Source of the DNA: Thalassospira indica
Lineage (GTDB): Bacteria; Pseudomonadota; Alphaproteobacteria; Rhodospirillales; Thalassospiraceae
NCBI RefSeq assembly: GCF_003403095.1
Contig: NZ_CP031555.1
Span: forward strand, 1,512,001-1,576,000
DNA length: 64,000 nt
Direction of reading: 5' to 3'
The notes beneath the pieces are model-generated. The model ran no database searches, had not been told where the DNA came from, and worked only from the letters and a program-made list of their open reading frames with translations. Of this stretch, positions 18,731 through 27,536 are shown in pieces; position 1 is the stretch's first letter; every line of letters starts with the position of its first letter. A program made the translations under genes and the position numbers.

Positions 18731-19993
18731 TTGGCGATCAAAAAGCGAAAGGAAGATCATTTGGATGACGAAACCCGAGAACGCCTTCGTTTCAGGCCTT
18801 TGTCCGGGGATTCGTCTGCAAATGACAGTGTGATGGACGAACATAAAGACCAGATCGGTGGTTATACCGAGGTCGGGAGCCTTTTGAAGGCGACCCGCGT
18901 TGGTTTGGGGCAAACAGTCGAAGACGTTTGCCGCATGCTTCGTATTCGCAAAATTTACATCGAAGCCATTGAAAGCAGCGACTATGCGGCATTGCCGAAT
19001 GGTCCTTATGGCCTTGGCTTCGTGAAGGCATATGCCGAACATCTTGGACTGGACGGTGCAGAGATCGCACGTCGCTTCCGCGCAGAAAGCAATGCGCCGG
19101 CCGTGCGCAGTGAACTGTCCTTCCCGAAACCCGTGCAGGAAAGCCGTGTACCCGGTGGGGCGGTATTGCTGATCGCGGTTATGCTTGGTCTTGGTGCTTA
19201 TGGCGGATGGTACTACCTGTCGAGCCAGGGCAAAACCATTGCCGATCTGGTTGATCCGTTGCCAGAGCGACTTGCAAGCTACTCGACAACGGCAAGCCAG
19301 GATTCAACGCCGCGTAATCTTGAAAACGCCGCAGATGCGCAGGCCGCCGAAGCAGAAATAACAACGCCTGCACCGGTCATTGCCGATCAGGGGGCACCTA
19401 TTGAAGAAACCACCGTTTCTGAGGCCCCGGTCGCAGAATCAGCATCTGAACCCGTAGCCGAAGTCGCAGAAGCAACCGAAGAACCGGCAGAAGCACCTGT
19501 CGTTTCCGAGGAAGTTGCAGAAGCCCCGGCGCAGGAAGCTGCACCCGTTGCTAACGAAGTGGTAACCGCCACAGAACAGGCTCCGGTTGAAGCCGAAGTC
19601 GCAGAGGCACCAGCCGCACAAACGCCGGCTGCACCGGCAGCGGAAGTTGCATCGGTTCCCGCGGCACCCGAAGTTGACGAGGCCGGTGGTGCACGCGTAT
19701 TTGGCGCGGTCAATGTCGATAGCCGTGTGACCATTTCGGCGGTGGAAACCAGCTGGGTTCGTATTCGTGAGGCAGATGGTAATGTTCTGCTGACCCGGAT
19801 GCTGACAGCCGGTGATACCTATATGGTTCCGAATCGTGACGGTTTGAAACTTGAAGTCGGCAATGCTGGTGCCCTGACCTATAGCATCGATGGTTCCGAA
19901 GCCCAGCCGGTCGGGGAATATGGTGCGGTGATTTCGGACTTCTCGCTTGATGTCGGTGATCTGACCCAGGCAGAAGAACCAACCGTTCAATAG
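18731..19993 (+). CDS. RodZ-like HTH membrane protein with DUF4115
   Basis: A 420-residue predicted inner-membrane protein. An HTH of the HTH_25/RodZ type lies at about residues 45-110 (LLKATRVGLGQTVEDVCRMLRI, YGLGFVKAYAEHLGL). A single membrane segment follows near 140-160 (GGAVLLIAVMLGLGAYGGWYY). Next is a long Ala/Pro/Glu/Val-rich periplasmic linker. The end is a DUF4115 beta domain (about 320-410). RodZ links MreB to the cell-wall elongation machinery; homology here supports a similar topology but not proven function. The start is a TTG with GTGGGGG just upstream. It is followed by ispG, as in many Rhodospirillales. Confidence 0.85.
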   Translation: MAIKKRKEDHLDDETRERLRFRPLSGDSSANDSVMDEHKDQIGGYTEVGSLLKATRVGLGQTVEDVCRMLRIRKIYIEAIESSDYAALPNGPYGLGFVKAYAEHLGLDGAEIARRFRAESNAPAVRSELSFPKPVQESRVPGGAVLLIAVMLGLGAYGGWYYLSSQGKTIADLVDPLPERLASYSTTASQDSTPRNLENAADAQAAEAEITTPAPVIADQGAPIEETTVSEAPVAESASEPVAEVAEATEEPAEAPVVSEEVAEAPAQEAAPVANEVVTATEQAPVEAEVAEAPAAQTPAAPAAEVASVPAAPEVDEAGGARVFGAVNVDSRVTISAVETSWVRIREADGNVLLTRMLTAGDTYMVPNRDGLKLEVGNAGALTYSIDGSEAQPVGEYGAVISDFSLDVGDLTQAEEPTVQ

Positions 19994-20035
19994 GTTTGGC
20001 CAACGCCTGCGGGCGATGAAAACAGACAAAATGCG

Positions 20036-20063
20036 AAAGGCGATCCGAACGGGTCGCCTTTTT
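20036..20063 (+). terminator. Terminator after the rodZ-like gene
   Basis: AAAGGCGATCC pairs with GGGTCGCCTTT (one G-T pair) around a GAAC loop, followed by T residues. It should separate the rodZ-like gene from ispG. Confidence 0.85.
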
Positions 20064-20173
20064 CGTGACAGCTATGCGAAATCTGGCGGAAAATCTGTTA
20101 GCCAACGGTTTCTAAACCGCGTTTGATAAGCTATATACTCCCCCAAGACATCTAAAACATTTTGGAACCGGAA

Positions 20174-21298
20174 ATGAGCGTCCGCCCATATCGCGATATT
20201 GAACGCCGTCAAAGCCGCAAAATCCGTGTCGGTGACGTGGAAGTTGGCGGGGATGCGCCGATCTCGGTGCAGTCGATGACCAATACCCTGACCACCGATG
20301 TCAACGCGACCGTTGCGCAGATCCATCGTCTGGAAGAGGCGGGTGCGGATATCGTCCGTGTGTCCTGCCCGGATCAGGAATCAACCGCCGCCCTGAAAGA
20401 CATCATCAAACAGGTGCATGTCCCGATCGTGGCCGACATCCATTTCCATTACAAACGTGCGATCGAGGCCGCTGAGGCCGGCGCCGCATGCCTGCGCATC
20501 AATCCGGGCAATATCGGGTCGACCGAACGTGTGCGTGAAGTGGTGAAGGCGGCCAAGGATCATGGCTGTTCAATGCGTATCGGTGTCAATGCCGGCTCGC
20601 TTGAGAAGGAATTGCTGGAACGGTACGGCGAACCGTGCCCCGAGGCGATGGTCGAAAGTGCGTTGAACCATGCCAAAATCCTTGAAGATCAGGATTTCTG
20701 TGAATTCAAAATCTCGGTTAAGGCATCGGATGTGTTCCTTGCGGTTGCGGCCTATTACGGCCTGGCCGAGGCATGCGACTATCCGCTGCATCTTGGCATC
20801 ACCGAGGCCGGTGGCCTGCGCGGTGGCACGGTGAAATCATCGATTGGCATGGGCAACCTGCTCTGGGCCGGGATCGGTGATACCTTGCGTGTATCGCTGT
20901 CCGCCGACCCGGTTGAGGAAATCCATGTTGGTTTCGATATCCTGAAATCGCTGGGTCTTCGTACCCGTGGGGTTCAAATCATTTCCTGCCCGTCTTGCGC
21001 GCGTCAGGGCTTTAACGTGGTTGAGACCGTGGCAGAGCTTGAAAAGCGCCTTGCCCATATTTCGACCCCGATTTCGTTGTCGATCATTGGCTGTATCGTC
21101 AATGGCCCGGGCGAAGCGCGTGAAACAGATATCGGTCTTACCGGTGGCGGTGGCGGGAACCACAAGATGTACATTTCCGGGCGCCCGGATCACAATATCA
21201 GCACGGAAAAGATGGTCGACCATATCGTCGAACTGGTCGAAGAACGTGCCGCCAAAATCGAAGCCGAAGAAGCCGCCAAGAAAACCGCGGCGGAATAG
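20174..21298 (+). CDS. ispG: 4-hydroxy-3-methylbut-2-enyl-diphosphate synthase (flavodoxin)
   Basis: A 374-residue 4Fe-4S enzyme of the MEP isoprenoid pathway, converting MEcPP to HMBPP. The TIM-barrel part begins [18 protein letters not shown]. The cluster ligands are in [16 protein letters not shown] and [10 protein letters not shown]. The frame opens at a TTG 12 bases earlier, but the ATG at 20174 ([12 protein letters not shown]) is the natural start. A terminator precedes it, so it probably has its own promoter; hisS follows after 128 bp. Confidence 0.95.
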   Translation: MSVRPYRDIERRQSRKIRVGDVEVGGDAPISVQSMTNTLTTDVNATVAQIHRLEEAGADIVRVSCPDQESTAALKDIIKQVHVPIVADIHFHYKRAIEAAEAGAACLRINPGNIGSTERVREVVKAAKDHGCSMRIGVNAGSLEKELLERYGEPCPEAMVESALNHAKILEDQDFCEFKISVKASDVFLAVAAYYGLAEACDYPLHLGITEAGGLRGGTVKSSIGMGNLLWAGIGDTLRVSLSADPVEEIHVGFDILKSLGLRTRGVQIISCPSCARQGFNVVETVAELEKRLAHISTPISLSIIGCIVNGPGEARETDIGLTGGGGGNHKMYISGRPDHNISTEKMVDHIVELVEERAAKIEAEEAAKKTAAE

Positions 21299-21321
21299 CA
21301 AGGCAGTATTGACTACTTTTG

Positions 21322-21352
21322 GCTTTCCGCCACACCGGCGGAAAGCTATTTT
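21322..21352 (+). terminator. Terminator-like hairpin between ispG and hisS
   Basis: GCTTTCCGCC pairs perfectly with GGCGGAAAGC around a 5-base loop, followed by TATTTTC. The T run is short, so termination may be partial and hisS could still receive read-through. Confidence 0.6.
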
Positions 21353-21426
21353 CATGTTCGCATGTGTTTGCGCCGATTGATGTTTCGCGCAAATATCTGG
21401 AATTCAAGTTAGATCGGAGACCCAAA

Positions 21427-22839
21427 GTGGCATCGCTTCAACCCGTCCGTGGCACGCACGACCTTCTGCCGGAACAGAACCGTCTGCAGGATTACATCGC
21501 GAATACCGCACGCGAAATCGGCGAGTTGTATGGCTATCATCGCATGACCACGCCGATCTTCGAATTTACCGAGGTGTTCGCCCGCACCCTTGGTGACACG
21601 TCCGACGTCGTGACCAAGGAAATGTACACCTTTGAGGATCGCGGCGGCGAACAGATCACGCTGCGTCCCGAAGGAACGGCGGGTATCGCGCGTGCCTATA
21701 TTTCCAATGGCATGCAGCAGATGTCCCCGGTCAAGGTCAGCTATTATGGCCCGATGTTCCGTTATGAACGCCCGCAAAAAGGCCGTCAGCGCCAGTTCCA
21801 CCAGATCGGTGCAGAACTGCTTGGTATCGAACAGGTCGCGGGCGATATCGAAATGATCGGCTATGGCGCGCATATCCTAAAGGCCCTCGGCCTTTGGGAC
21901 AGCATCACGCTTGAGCTTAACACCCTTGGTGACCCGGAAAGCCGTGCGGCGTATCGCGATGTGCTGGTTGATTACTTCAAGGGCCATTTTGACAAGCTGT
22001 CGGAAGACAGCCGGTCGCGCCTTGAAAAGAACCCGTTGCGTATCCTTGATTCCAAGGACGAAGGGGATCGTGAACTGGTGGCCAATGCGCCGTTGTTTGC
22101 CGAATACCTTAATGAGCATTCCAAGGAATTCTTCAAGGGCCTGACCGAGGGGCTTGGCGATATCGGCATCAATTACGAACTGAACCCGCGTCTGGTGCGT
22201 GGTCTGGATTATTATTGCCACACCTGTTTCGAGTTCACCACCAACACCCTTGGTGCGCAGGGCACGGTGATGGCCGGTGGCCGTTATGATGGCCTGATTT
22301 CGACCATGGGCGGCCCGCAGACCGCCGGTGTTGGCTGGGCCGCGGGTGTTGAACGTTTGGCCTTGATGGTCGGCAAGGCCCCCGCTGGTCCGCGCCCCGT
22401 GGCGCTGATCCCGATGGGGGACGCGGCCGAAGCAAAATGCCGGACTCTTGCGCAGAGCCTGCGCGAAGCTGGGATTGCGGTTCATCAGGGCTATTCGGGT
22501 AATATGACAAAACGCTTGAAGCGTGCAGATAAAGCAAATGCAATTTTGGCTATTGTGGTCGGTGATACAGAGGTTGAACAGGGGTTGTATCAGCTAAAGC
22601 TGCTTGATCTTAGCGAGAGTTTCGTCGTTGAGGAGCAACGTTTAATGCGCATTTTGAAAAAGTTTCGAGACTTAAGCTCGCTAACGGTCGGTCAGAAGAA
22701 ATCACTCAGGGATAGTCAATCACAGTCTCAGTGGGATAATGCATTACACCTCATTGATTATGTCGTGTCATCATATCCAGAAAGTAACAATTCTGATTGG
22801 CAAAGTGGACTTTTGCAGAAGCTGATTGCGACTAATTAA
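21427..22839 (+). CDS. hisS: Histidine-tRNA ligase with atypical low-GC C-terminal tail
   Basis: A 470-residue class II synthetase charging tRNA-His. Motif 1 region, motif 2 (MFRYERPQKGRQRQFHQIGAE) and the histidine motif LVRGLDYYCHTCFE are intact, as is motif 3 (GVGWAAGVERLAL). The frame is open from 21319, but the GTG at 21427 follows GGAG by seven bases and gives the family start ASLQPVRGTHDLLPE. From about 22501 the GC falls from about 68% (22381-22500, counted by hand) to about 41% (22501-22840). The protein continues some 50 residues past the normal anticodon-binding domain end (after about ILKKFRD) with sequence I do not recognise. The 3' end looks exchanged or added by recombination. 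Confidence 0.92.
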   Translation: MASLQPVRGTHDLLPEQNRLQDYIANTAREIGELYGYHRMTTPIFEFTEVFARTLGDTSDVVTKEMYTFEDRGGEQITLRPEGTAGIARAYISNGMQQMSPVKVSYYGPMFRYERPQKGRQRQFHQIGAELLGIEQVAGDIEMIGYGAHILKALGLWDSITLELNTLGDPESRAAYRDVLVDYFKGHFDKLSEDSRSRLEKNPLRILDSKDEGDRELVANAPLFAEYLNEHSKEFFKGLTEGLGDIGINYELNPRLVRGLDYYCHTCFEFTTNTLGAQGTVMAGGRYDGLISTMGGPQTAGVGWAAGVERLALMVGKAPAGPRPVALIPMGDAAEAKCRTLAQSLREAGIAVHQGYSGNMTKRLKRADKANAILAIVVGDTEVEQGLYQLKLLDLSESFVVEEQRLMRILKKFRDLSSLTVGQKKSLRDSQSQSQWDNALHLIDYVVSSYPESNNSDWQSGLLQKLIATN

Positions 22840-22847
22840 CAAATGAG

Positions 22848-24200
22848 ATGGATGTGACAGACGGGATTTCGCAGGACGATGCCGGGGATTGGCCGCTGGA
22901 TCGCCTGATGGTGATCGGCACCAATCATCGGCGCTCAAGCGAGGATACCCGCGACCGTCTTTTCATCGAAGAAGCCCGTCTGCCACAGTTTTTGGCCGCC
23001 ATTGAGCAGGCCCGTCTCGGCCAGGCGGTTGTCGTTTCGACCTGCAATCGCACCGAAGTTCACCTTTTGGCGTCTGAGGCCGAACGCGGGCGCGAACGCC
23101 TGATTGATCTGATGTCGCTTTGGGCGGATCTGGATCGTGATCAGCTTGCGACAGAACTTTACATCCGGTCTGGCCGGGATGCGCTTCGCCATATGTTTGC
23201 CGTCGCGGCGTCACTCGACAGTCTGGTGATTGGCGAACCCGAAGTATTTGGTCAGGTCAAGGATGCGCACCGGATCGCGCGCAAGCATGATCTGGTCGGG
23301 CGCGAGTTGGAGCTGGTCTATCAGACGGCCTATGCCATTGCCAAAAAGGTCCGCAATCAGACCGGGATCGGGCAGGGGGCTGTATCAATTGCCGCCGCAG
23401 CCCAATCGGTTGCGCGTGACCTGCATGGGGATCTTGGCGACTGTACCTTGCTTTTGGCGGGGGCCGGCGACATGGGGGAACTGATCGCCGCATCGCTGGC
23501 GGAACGGGGTATCGGACGCATTCTGGTGACGGATCGCTTGGCGGCCCGTGCGCGTCTGGTGGCGCGCAGGCTGGATTGCCACTGGTCGGAAATCGATGAT
23601 CTGGATCGGCTTCTGGCCGAGGCGGACCTTGTTCTGACGGCAGGTGGATCGCGGCGTTACATGATCGACAAGGATCGTGCGATGGCGGCGGTCAAACGCC
23701 GCCGGTTCCGCCCGGTTCTGATGATCGATACGGCCGTGCCGGGGGATATTGATCCGCAAGTTGACGAGATTGACGAGGTTTTCTTTTACCGGATCGAGGA
23801 TCTGGAAAAGATCGCTGCCGAAGGGCGCGGCGGACGTGAAGAAAAGGCCGATCAAGCCTGGGCGTTGATCGAAGCGGAAATTGATAATTTTGTGCGTGAC
23901 CGTGCGCAGCGCGCAGCCGTGCCGGCAATCGCCGATCTGCGCAAACGGTTTGAAGCGGTGCGCGCAGATGCGCTGGCCGAAAGTCATGGGGATGCGGAAA
24001 AGGCGACAAGGCTTTTGATCAATCGCCTTTTGCATACGCCGACACAGGCATTGAAAGATTTGGCGACGACAACAGACGGTGCGGGCACCGTGGAATGGGT
24101 GAAGGCCCAGAAACTGTTGTCGCGCCTGTTTGAACTTGAAGACAAGCCGCTTGGCCGCGATGACGTGCCTGGCGACCCTGAACAGGAGAATAAAGAGTGA
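22848..24200 (+). CDS. hemA: Glutamyl-tRNA reductase
   Basis: A 450-residue NADPH-dependent enzyme making glutamate-1-semialdehyde from Glu-tRNA, the first committed step of C5-pathway haem synthesis. Evidence includes the catalytic Cys66 in [26 protein letters not shown], and the NADPH domain ([21 protein letters not shown]). The helical dimerisation domain is at the end. The start is placed at the ATG 22848. No good Shine-Dalgarno is visible, and a GTG at 22854 is an alternative. The start lies only eight bases behind the foreign-looking end of hisS. The stop overlaps the prfA start. Confidence 0.95.
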   Translation: MDVTDGISQDDAGDWPLDRLMVIGTNHRRSSEDTRDRLFIEEARLPQFLAAIEQARLGQAVVVSTCNRTEVHLLASEAERGRERLIDLMSLWADLDRDQLATELYIRSGRDALRHMFAVAASLDSLVIGEPEVFGQVKDAHRIARKHDLVGRELELVYQTAYAIAKKVRNQTGIGQGAVSIAAAAQSVARDLHGDLGDCTLLLAGAGDMGELIAASLAERGIGRILVTDRLAARARLVARRLDCHWSEIDDLDRLLAEADLVLTAGGSRRYMIDKDRAMAAVKRRRFRPVLMIDTAVPGDIDPQVDEIDEVFFYRIEDLEKIAAEGRGGREEKADQAWALIEAEIDNFVRDRAQRAAVPAIADLRKRFEAVRADALAESHGDAEKATRLLINRLLHTPTQALKDLATTTDGAGTVEWVKAQKLLSRLFELEDKPLGRDDVPGDPEQENKE

Positions 24201-25279
24201 GTTTGGACCTTGGGAAGCTCGAAGGCGTTACGCGCCGGTTCGACGAACTCAATTCGCTTCTTTCAAGCGGAGAGCTTGATGGGGACGGCTTTTCCAAGCT
24301 GTCGCGCGAACATGCAGAATTGGCCCCGGTGGTCGAGGCGATCGAAGCTTATAAAAAGCTTCTGAACGATCTGGAAGAAGTCGAGGAAATCCTGGCCGAT
24401 CCGCAAAGCGATCGCGATATGCGCGAAATGGCCGAGGCGGAAAAATACGACATTCAGGATAAGCTGCCCGAGGCAGAGCGTCAGATGAAACTGATGCTGA
24501 TCCCGAAAGACACAGCTGATACCAAGAACGCCATCCTTGAAATTCGCGCAGGCACCGGCGGGGAAGAAGCCGCGCTGTTTGCCGCCGATTTGTATCGCAT
24601 GTATCAGCGTTACGCCGAAGGCCGCGGCTGGAAGTTCGAGCAGATGGACGCCAGCGAAAACGACCTTGGCGGTTTCAAGGAAGTCATCGTCAACGTATCT
24701 GGGACGGATGTGTTCGCACGTCTGAAATTTGAAAGTGGCGTGCACCGCGTGCAGCGCGTGCCGGTGACCGAAGGTGGTGGGCGTATTCATACCTCGGCTG
24801 CGACCGTGGCCGTGCTGCCAGAGGCCGAAGAAGTTGATATCAAGATCGATCCCAAGGATCTGCGTATTGATACCTATCGTTCGCAGGGTGCGGGTGGCCA
24901 GCACGTCAACACCACCGATAGTGCCGTGCGCATTACCCATATTCCGACCGGCGTGGTTGCCGCCAGCCAGGAAGCAAAGTCGCAACACAAGAACAAAGAA
25001 AAAGCCATGAAGATGCTGATGTCGCGTCTTTATGATCAGGAACGCGAAAGTAAGGACAGCGAACGTGCGGCCGACCGGAAATCACAGGTCGGGTCGGGTG
25101 ATCGTTCTGAACGCATTCGCACCTACAACTTCCCGCAAGGGCGCGTGTCAGATCATCGCATCAACCTTACACTTTATCGGTTGGATGATTTTATTGCCGG
25201 TGGCCCGGCGGTCGATGAAATGATTGATGCCCTGATCGCCGAAGAGCAGGCCCAGAAGCTTGCCGAAATTGAAAGCTGA
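24197..25279 (+). CDS. prfA: Peptide chain release factor 1
   Basis: A 360-residue class I release factor recognising UAA and UAG. The GGQ motif lies in [22 protein letters not shown] (peptidyl-tRNA hydrolysis), and the N-terminal coiled region and RF-1 domain are of normal length. The GTG start overlaps the hemA stop in GTGA, indicating translational coupling. prmC, which methylates the GGQ glutamine, follows two bases later. Confidence 0.97.
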   Translation: MSLDLGKLEGVTRRFDELNSLLSSGELDGDGFSKLSREHAELAPVVEAIEAYKKLLNDLEEVEEILADPQSDRDMREMAEAEKYDIQDKLPEAERQMKLMLIPKDTADTKNAILEIRAGTGGEEAALFAADLYRMYQRYAEGRGWKFEQMDASENDLGGFKEVIVNVSGTDVFARLKFESGVHRVQRVPVTEGGGRIHTSAATVAVLPEAEEVDIKIDPKDLRIDTYRSQGAGGQHVNTTDSAVRITHIPTGVVAASQEAKSQHKNKEKAMKMLMSRLYDQERESKDSERAADRKSQVGSGDRSERIRTYNFPQGRVSDHRINLTLYRLDDFIAGGPAVDEMIDALIAEEQAQKLAEIES

Positions 25280-25281
25280 TC

Positions 25282-26184
25282 ATGCCTTCTGACACCCCAT
25301 CGACCCTTGGCAGCCTGATGGCTGAGGCCGCCGCGGCCTTAACCGATGCCGGTATTGAAAACACGCGGATGGATGCGCGTATTCTTCTGGCACGGGCTGC
25401 GGGTGTTGATGGGGGGCGGATCAGTGCATGGCCCGAAGACATTGTGCCTGATGACAAGGCGGAAACTTTTCGGGGCATGATCGCGCGCCGCGTCGGGCAT
25501 GAACCAGTCGGTCGTATCTTGGGCGAACGTGATTTCTGGCGCCATACTTTCAAGCTGTCATCCGAAACGCTTGAGCCCCGCCCGGACAGTGAAACACTTG
25601 TCGAATGGGCAATTGATTTCCTTGAGGATGCCGATGCGCCGCGGATTGTTGATTTCGGCACCGGGACGGGGTGTTTGTTGTTATCCGCGATTGGCGATCT
25701 GCCAGGCGCGACCGGCATTGGACTTGATCTAAGCGCGGGGGCGGTGGCCTGTGCGCGTGAAAATGCCAAGCTGCTTGAGCTTGATGACAGCGTCGAATTC
25801 CGCGTCTCGGACTGGGACAGTGCCCTTGATGACAAAGACCGCGCCGAGGGGTTTGATCTTGTGATGTCAAACCCGCCCTACATCACCGCCGACGAGATGA
25901 CGACCCTGTCGCCGGAGGTGCAAAAATTTGATCCTCGCCTTGCCCTGACAGATGAGGGGGACGGCTTGGCGGCCTATCGCGTTTTGTCAAATGTTGCGTT
26001 TGATCTGGCAAAACCCGGTGGTTTTGTCATCTTTGAAATCGGTCGCGGGCAGGAAAACGATGTCGGTCAGATGCTGGTGGAGGCCGGTTTTGTCGGAGTG
26101 GAGTATCGTGAAGACCTTGGCGGAATTGTCCGTTGCGTCGCGGCAAAGAAAACCCGTTGTTCCGTCGGACGTTGCATAATCTGA
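25282..26184 (+). CDS. prmC: Peptide chain release factor N5-glutamine methyltransferase
   Basis: A 300-residue SAM methyltransferase that methylates the glutamine of the GGQ motif in RF1 and RF2. It has the N-terminal helical bundle, motif I IVDFGTGTGCLLLSAI, and the diagnostic NPPY in LVMSNPPYITADE. It lies two bases after its substrate gene prfA, the standard operon layout. The extreme C-terminus (KKTRCSVGRCII) is short and unusual but not disruptive. Confidence 0.95.
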   Translation: MPSDTPSTLGSLMAEAAAALTDAGIENTRMDARILLARAAGVDGGRISAWPEDIVPDDKAETFRGMIARRVGHEPVGRILGERDFWRHTFKLSSETLEPRPDSETLVEWAIDFLEDADAPRIVDFGTGTGCLLLSAIGDLPGATGIGLDLSAGAVACARENAKLLELDDSVEFRVSDWDSALDDKDRAEGFDLVMSNPPYITADEMTTLSPEVQKFDPRLALTDEGDGLAAYRVLSNVAFDLAKPGGFVIFEIGRGQENDVGQMLVEAGFVGVEYREDLGGIVRCVAAKKTRCSVGRCII

Positions 26185-26476
26185 TATTTCCGCACCTGTG
26201 ATGTAAAAAAAGCGCAGGCGAGTGAAAAAAACAGTTGGAATAACCGATCAAGCCATATAGGTTGAATCGAACGGGCCGGGTGCCCAACGCGCTTATGAAA
26301 GCGCCGTGTTCCCCTGTAAACAGTCGACAATCTCCGTTCCTTTCAAGGTTCCCGGCAGGTTTGTAAAAATAATGCCGTGATCGGCGCTGTTTAGCGGGAA
26401 ATATGTTTTTCAGACGGAGTGGTTCCGGAGCCGATGATGCTACCGGATTGTCCTTCAACACCAAAGTCATGTTGAT
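26185..26476. other. 292-bp AT-rich gap between prmC and the DUF4167 gene
   Basis: No gene, strong terminator or clear repeat was seen. It presumably holds the promoter and leader of the DUF4167 gene. Confidence 0.4.
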
Positions 26477-27253
26477 ATGAGAAATAACAATAAACGTCCG
26501 CGCGGACGGCAACAGTCAAATAAACGTCCAGTAAATCCAAAATTTCAGAATTTTGACAGTAATGGACCGGACGGCCGCGTACGCGGTAACGCCCAACAGG
26601 TCTATGAAAAATACATTTCCCTTGCGAAGGATTGCACCGACGATCCGGTTCTTGCGGAAAACTTCTATCAGCACGCGGAACATTACCACCGCATCCTTCA
26701 GGCTGCCCAGGAATGGGAAAACCAGCGCCGTGAGGAACGTGGTGGTGACAACAATCGTCAGCGCAACAATCGTGGCCGTGACGACCGCAGTGATGGCCAG
26801 TCAAATCAGAACGATGATCAACAGGGTGACGCCAACGAAAACGCAGAATCTGCGTCAAACAATGGCGATGACAACACCCCGGTAGAGGCAGAAAACACTT
26901 CTGCTGAAACATCGGATGAAGATGGTGGCCGTCCGAAACGCGCGCCGCGTGCGCGCCGTTCGGATGCACGTGGTCCGGGCCGTGGTCGCCCGCGGAAATC
27001 AGATGATGACGCCAGCGCAGAGGAAAGCGCACCGGCAGAAGCATCTGGTGATGATGCACCGGCAAGTGCCGACAAAACCGACACTGCAGAGCAGGGCGAA
27101 GACGGTGAGAAGAAACCGCGCCGTGCCGCAAGCGGTACCGCACGTACCCGTGGTCGCCATCCGACAGCCCGCCGCGGTCGTAGCCGCGCAGCTGGTCGCG
27201 ATGACGAAGAAGGTGCCACCTCTGACGAAGGATCCGAGCCGGTTTCGGCCTGA
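26477..27253 (+). CDS. DUF4167 domain-containing protein
   Basis: A 258-residue protein. The N-terminal DUF4167 core (about residues 1-85) has basic RNA-binding-like character: MRNNNKRPRGRQQSNKRP, then VRGNAQQVYEKYISLAKD and ENFYQHAEHYHRI. The rest is a low-complexity, highly charged tail rich in Asp, Glu, Ala and Arg, likely disordered, ending in an Arg/Gly-rich patch. The family is alphaproteobacterial and usually lies downstream of prfA-prmC, as here. Function is unknown; RNA or ribosome association is only a guess from composition. Confidence 0.88.
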   Translation: MRNNNKRPRGRQQSNKRPVNPKFQNFDSNGPDGRVRGNAQQVYEKYISLAKDCTDDPVLAENFYQHAEHYHRILQAAQEWENQRREERGGDNNRQRNNRGRDDRSDGQSNQNDDQQGDANENAESASNNGDDNTPVEAENTSAETSDEDGGRPKRAPRARRSDARGPGRGRPRKSDDDASAEESAPAEASGDDAPASADKTDTAEQGEDGEKKPRRAASGTARTRGRHPTARRGRSRAAGRDDEEGATSDEGSEPVSA

Positions 27254-27283
27254 TCTGACCCGAGGCGGTCTTTCAACATGACA

Positions 27284-27318
27284 AACACCCCTGCAAGCCA
27301 TCCGCTTGCAGGGGTGTT
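27284..27318. terminator. Hairpin after the DUF4167 gene
   Basis: AACACCCCTGCAAG and CTTGCAGGGGTGTT form a perfect 14-bp stem around a 7-base loop. The T tail is weak (GTCGTTT), but strength and position support termination. Confidence 0.75.
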
Positions 27319-27536
27319 GTCGTTTGGATCATCTGCAAAAACCGTGCATTCCCCCAAAGACTCAGTGCTTTAAGGGACGTAAAACTGTATAAGCATATAA
27401 TTGAATATCTCGTGCAACCTTCGATTATTTTTCGCGCGGGTTCTGGGACAAATCATCAATAAAACCGTGGAAGCAAGATCGGGATAAAAGAACCGGCGTC
27501 TTTTCACGGTGCAGGCGCATTCGTGGGGAGTGACAG

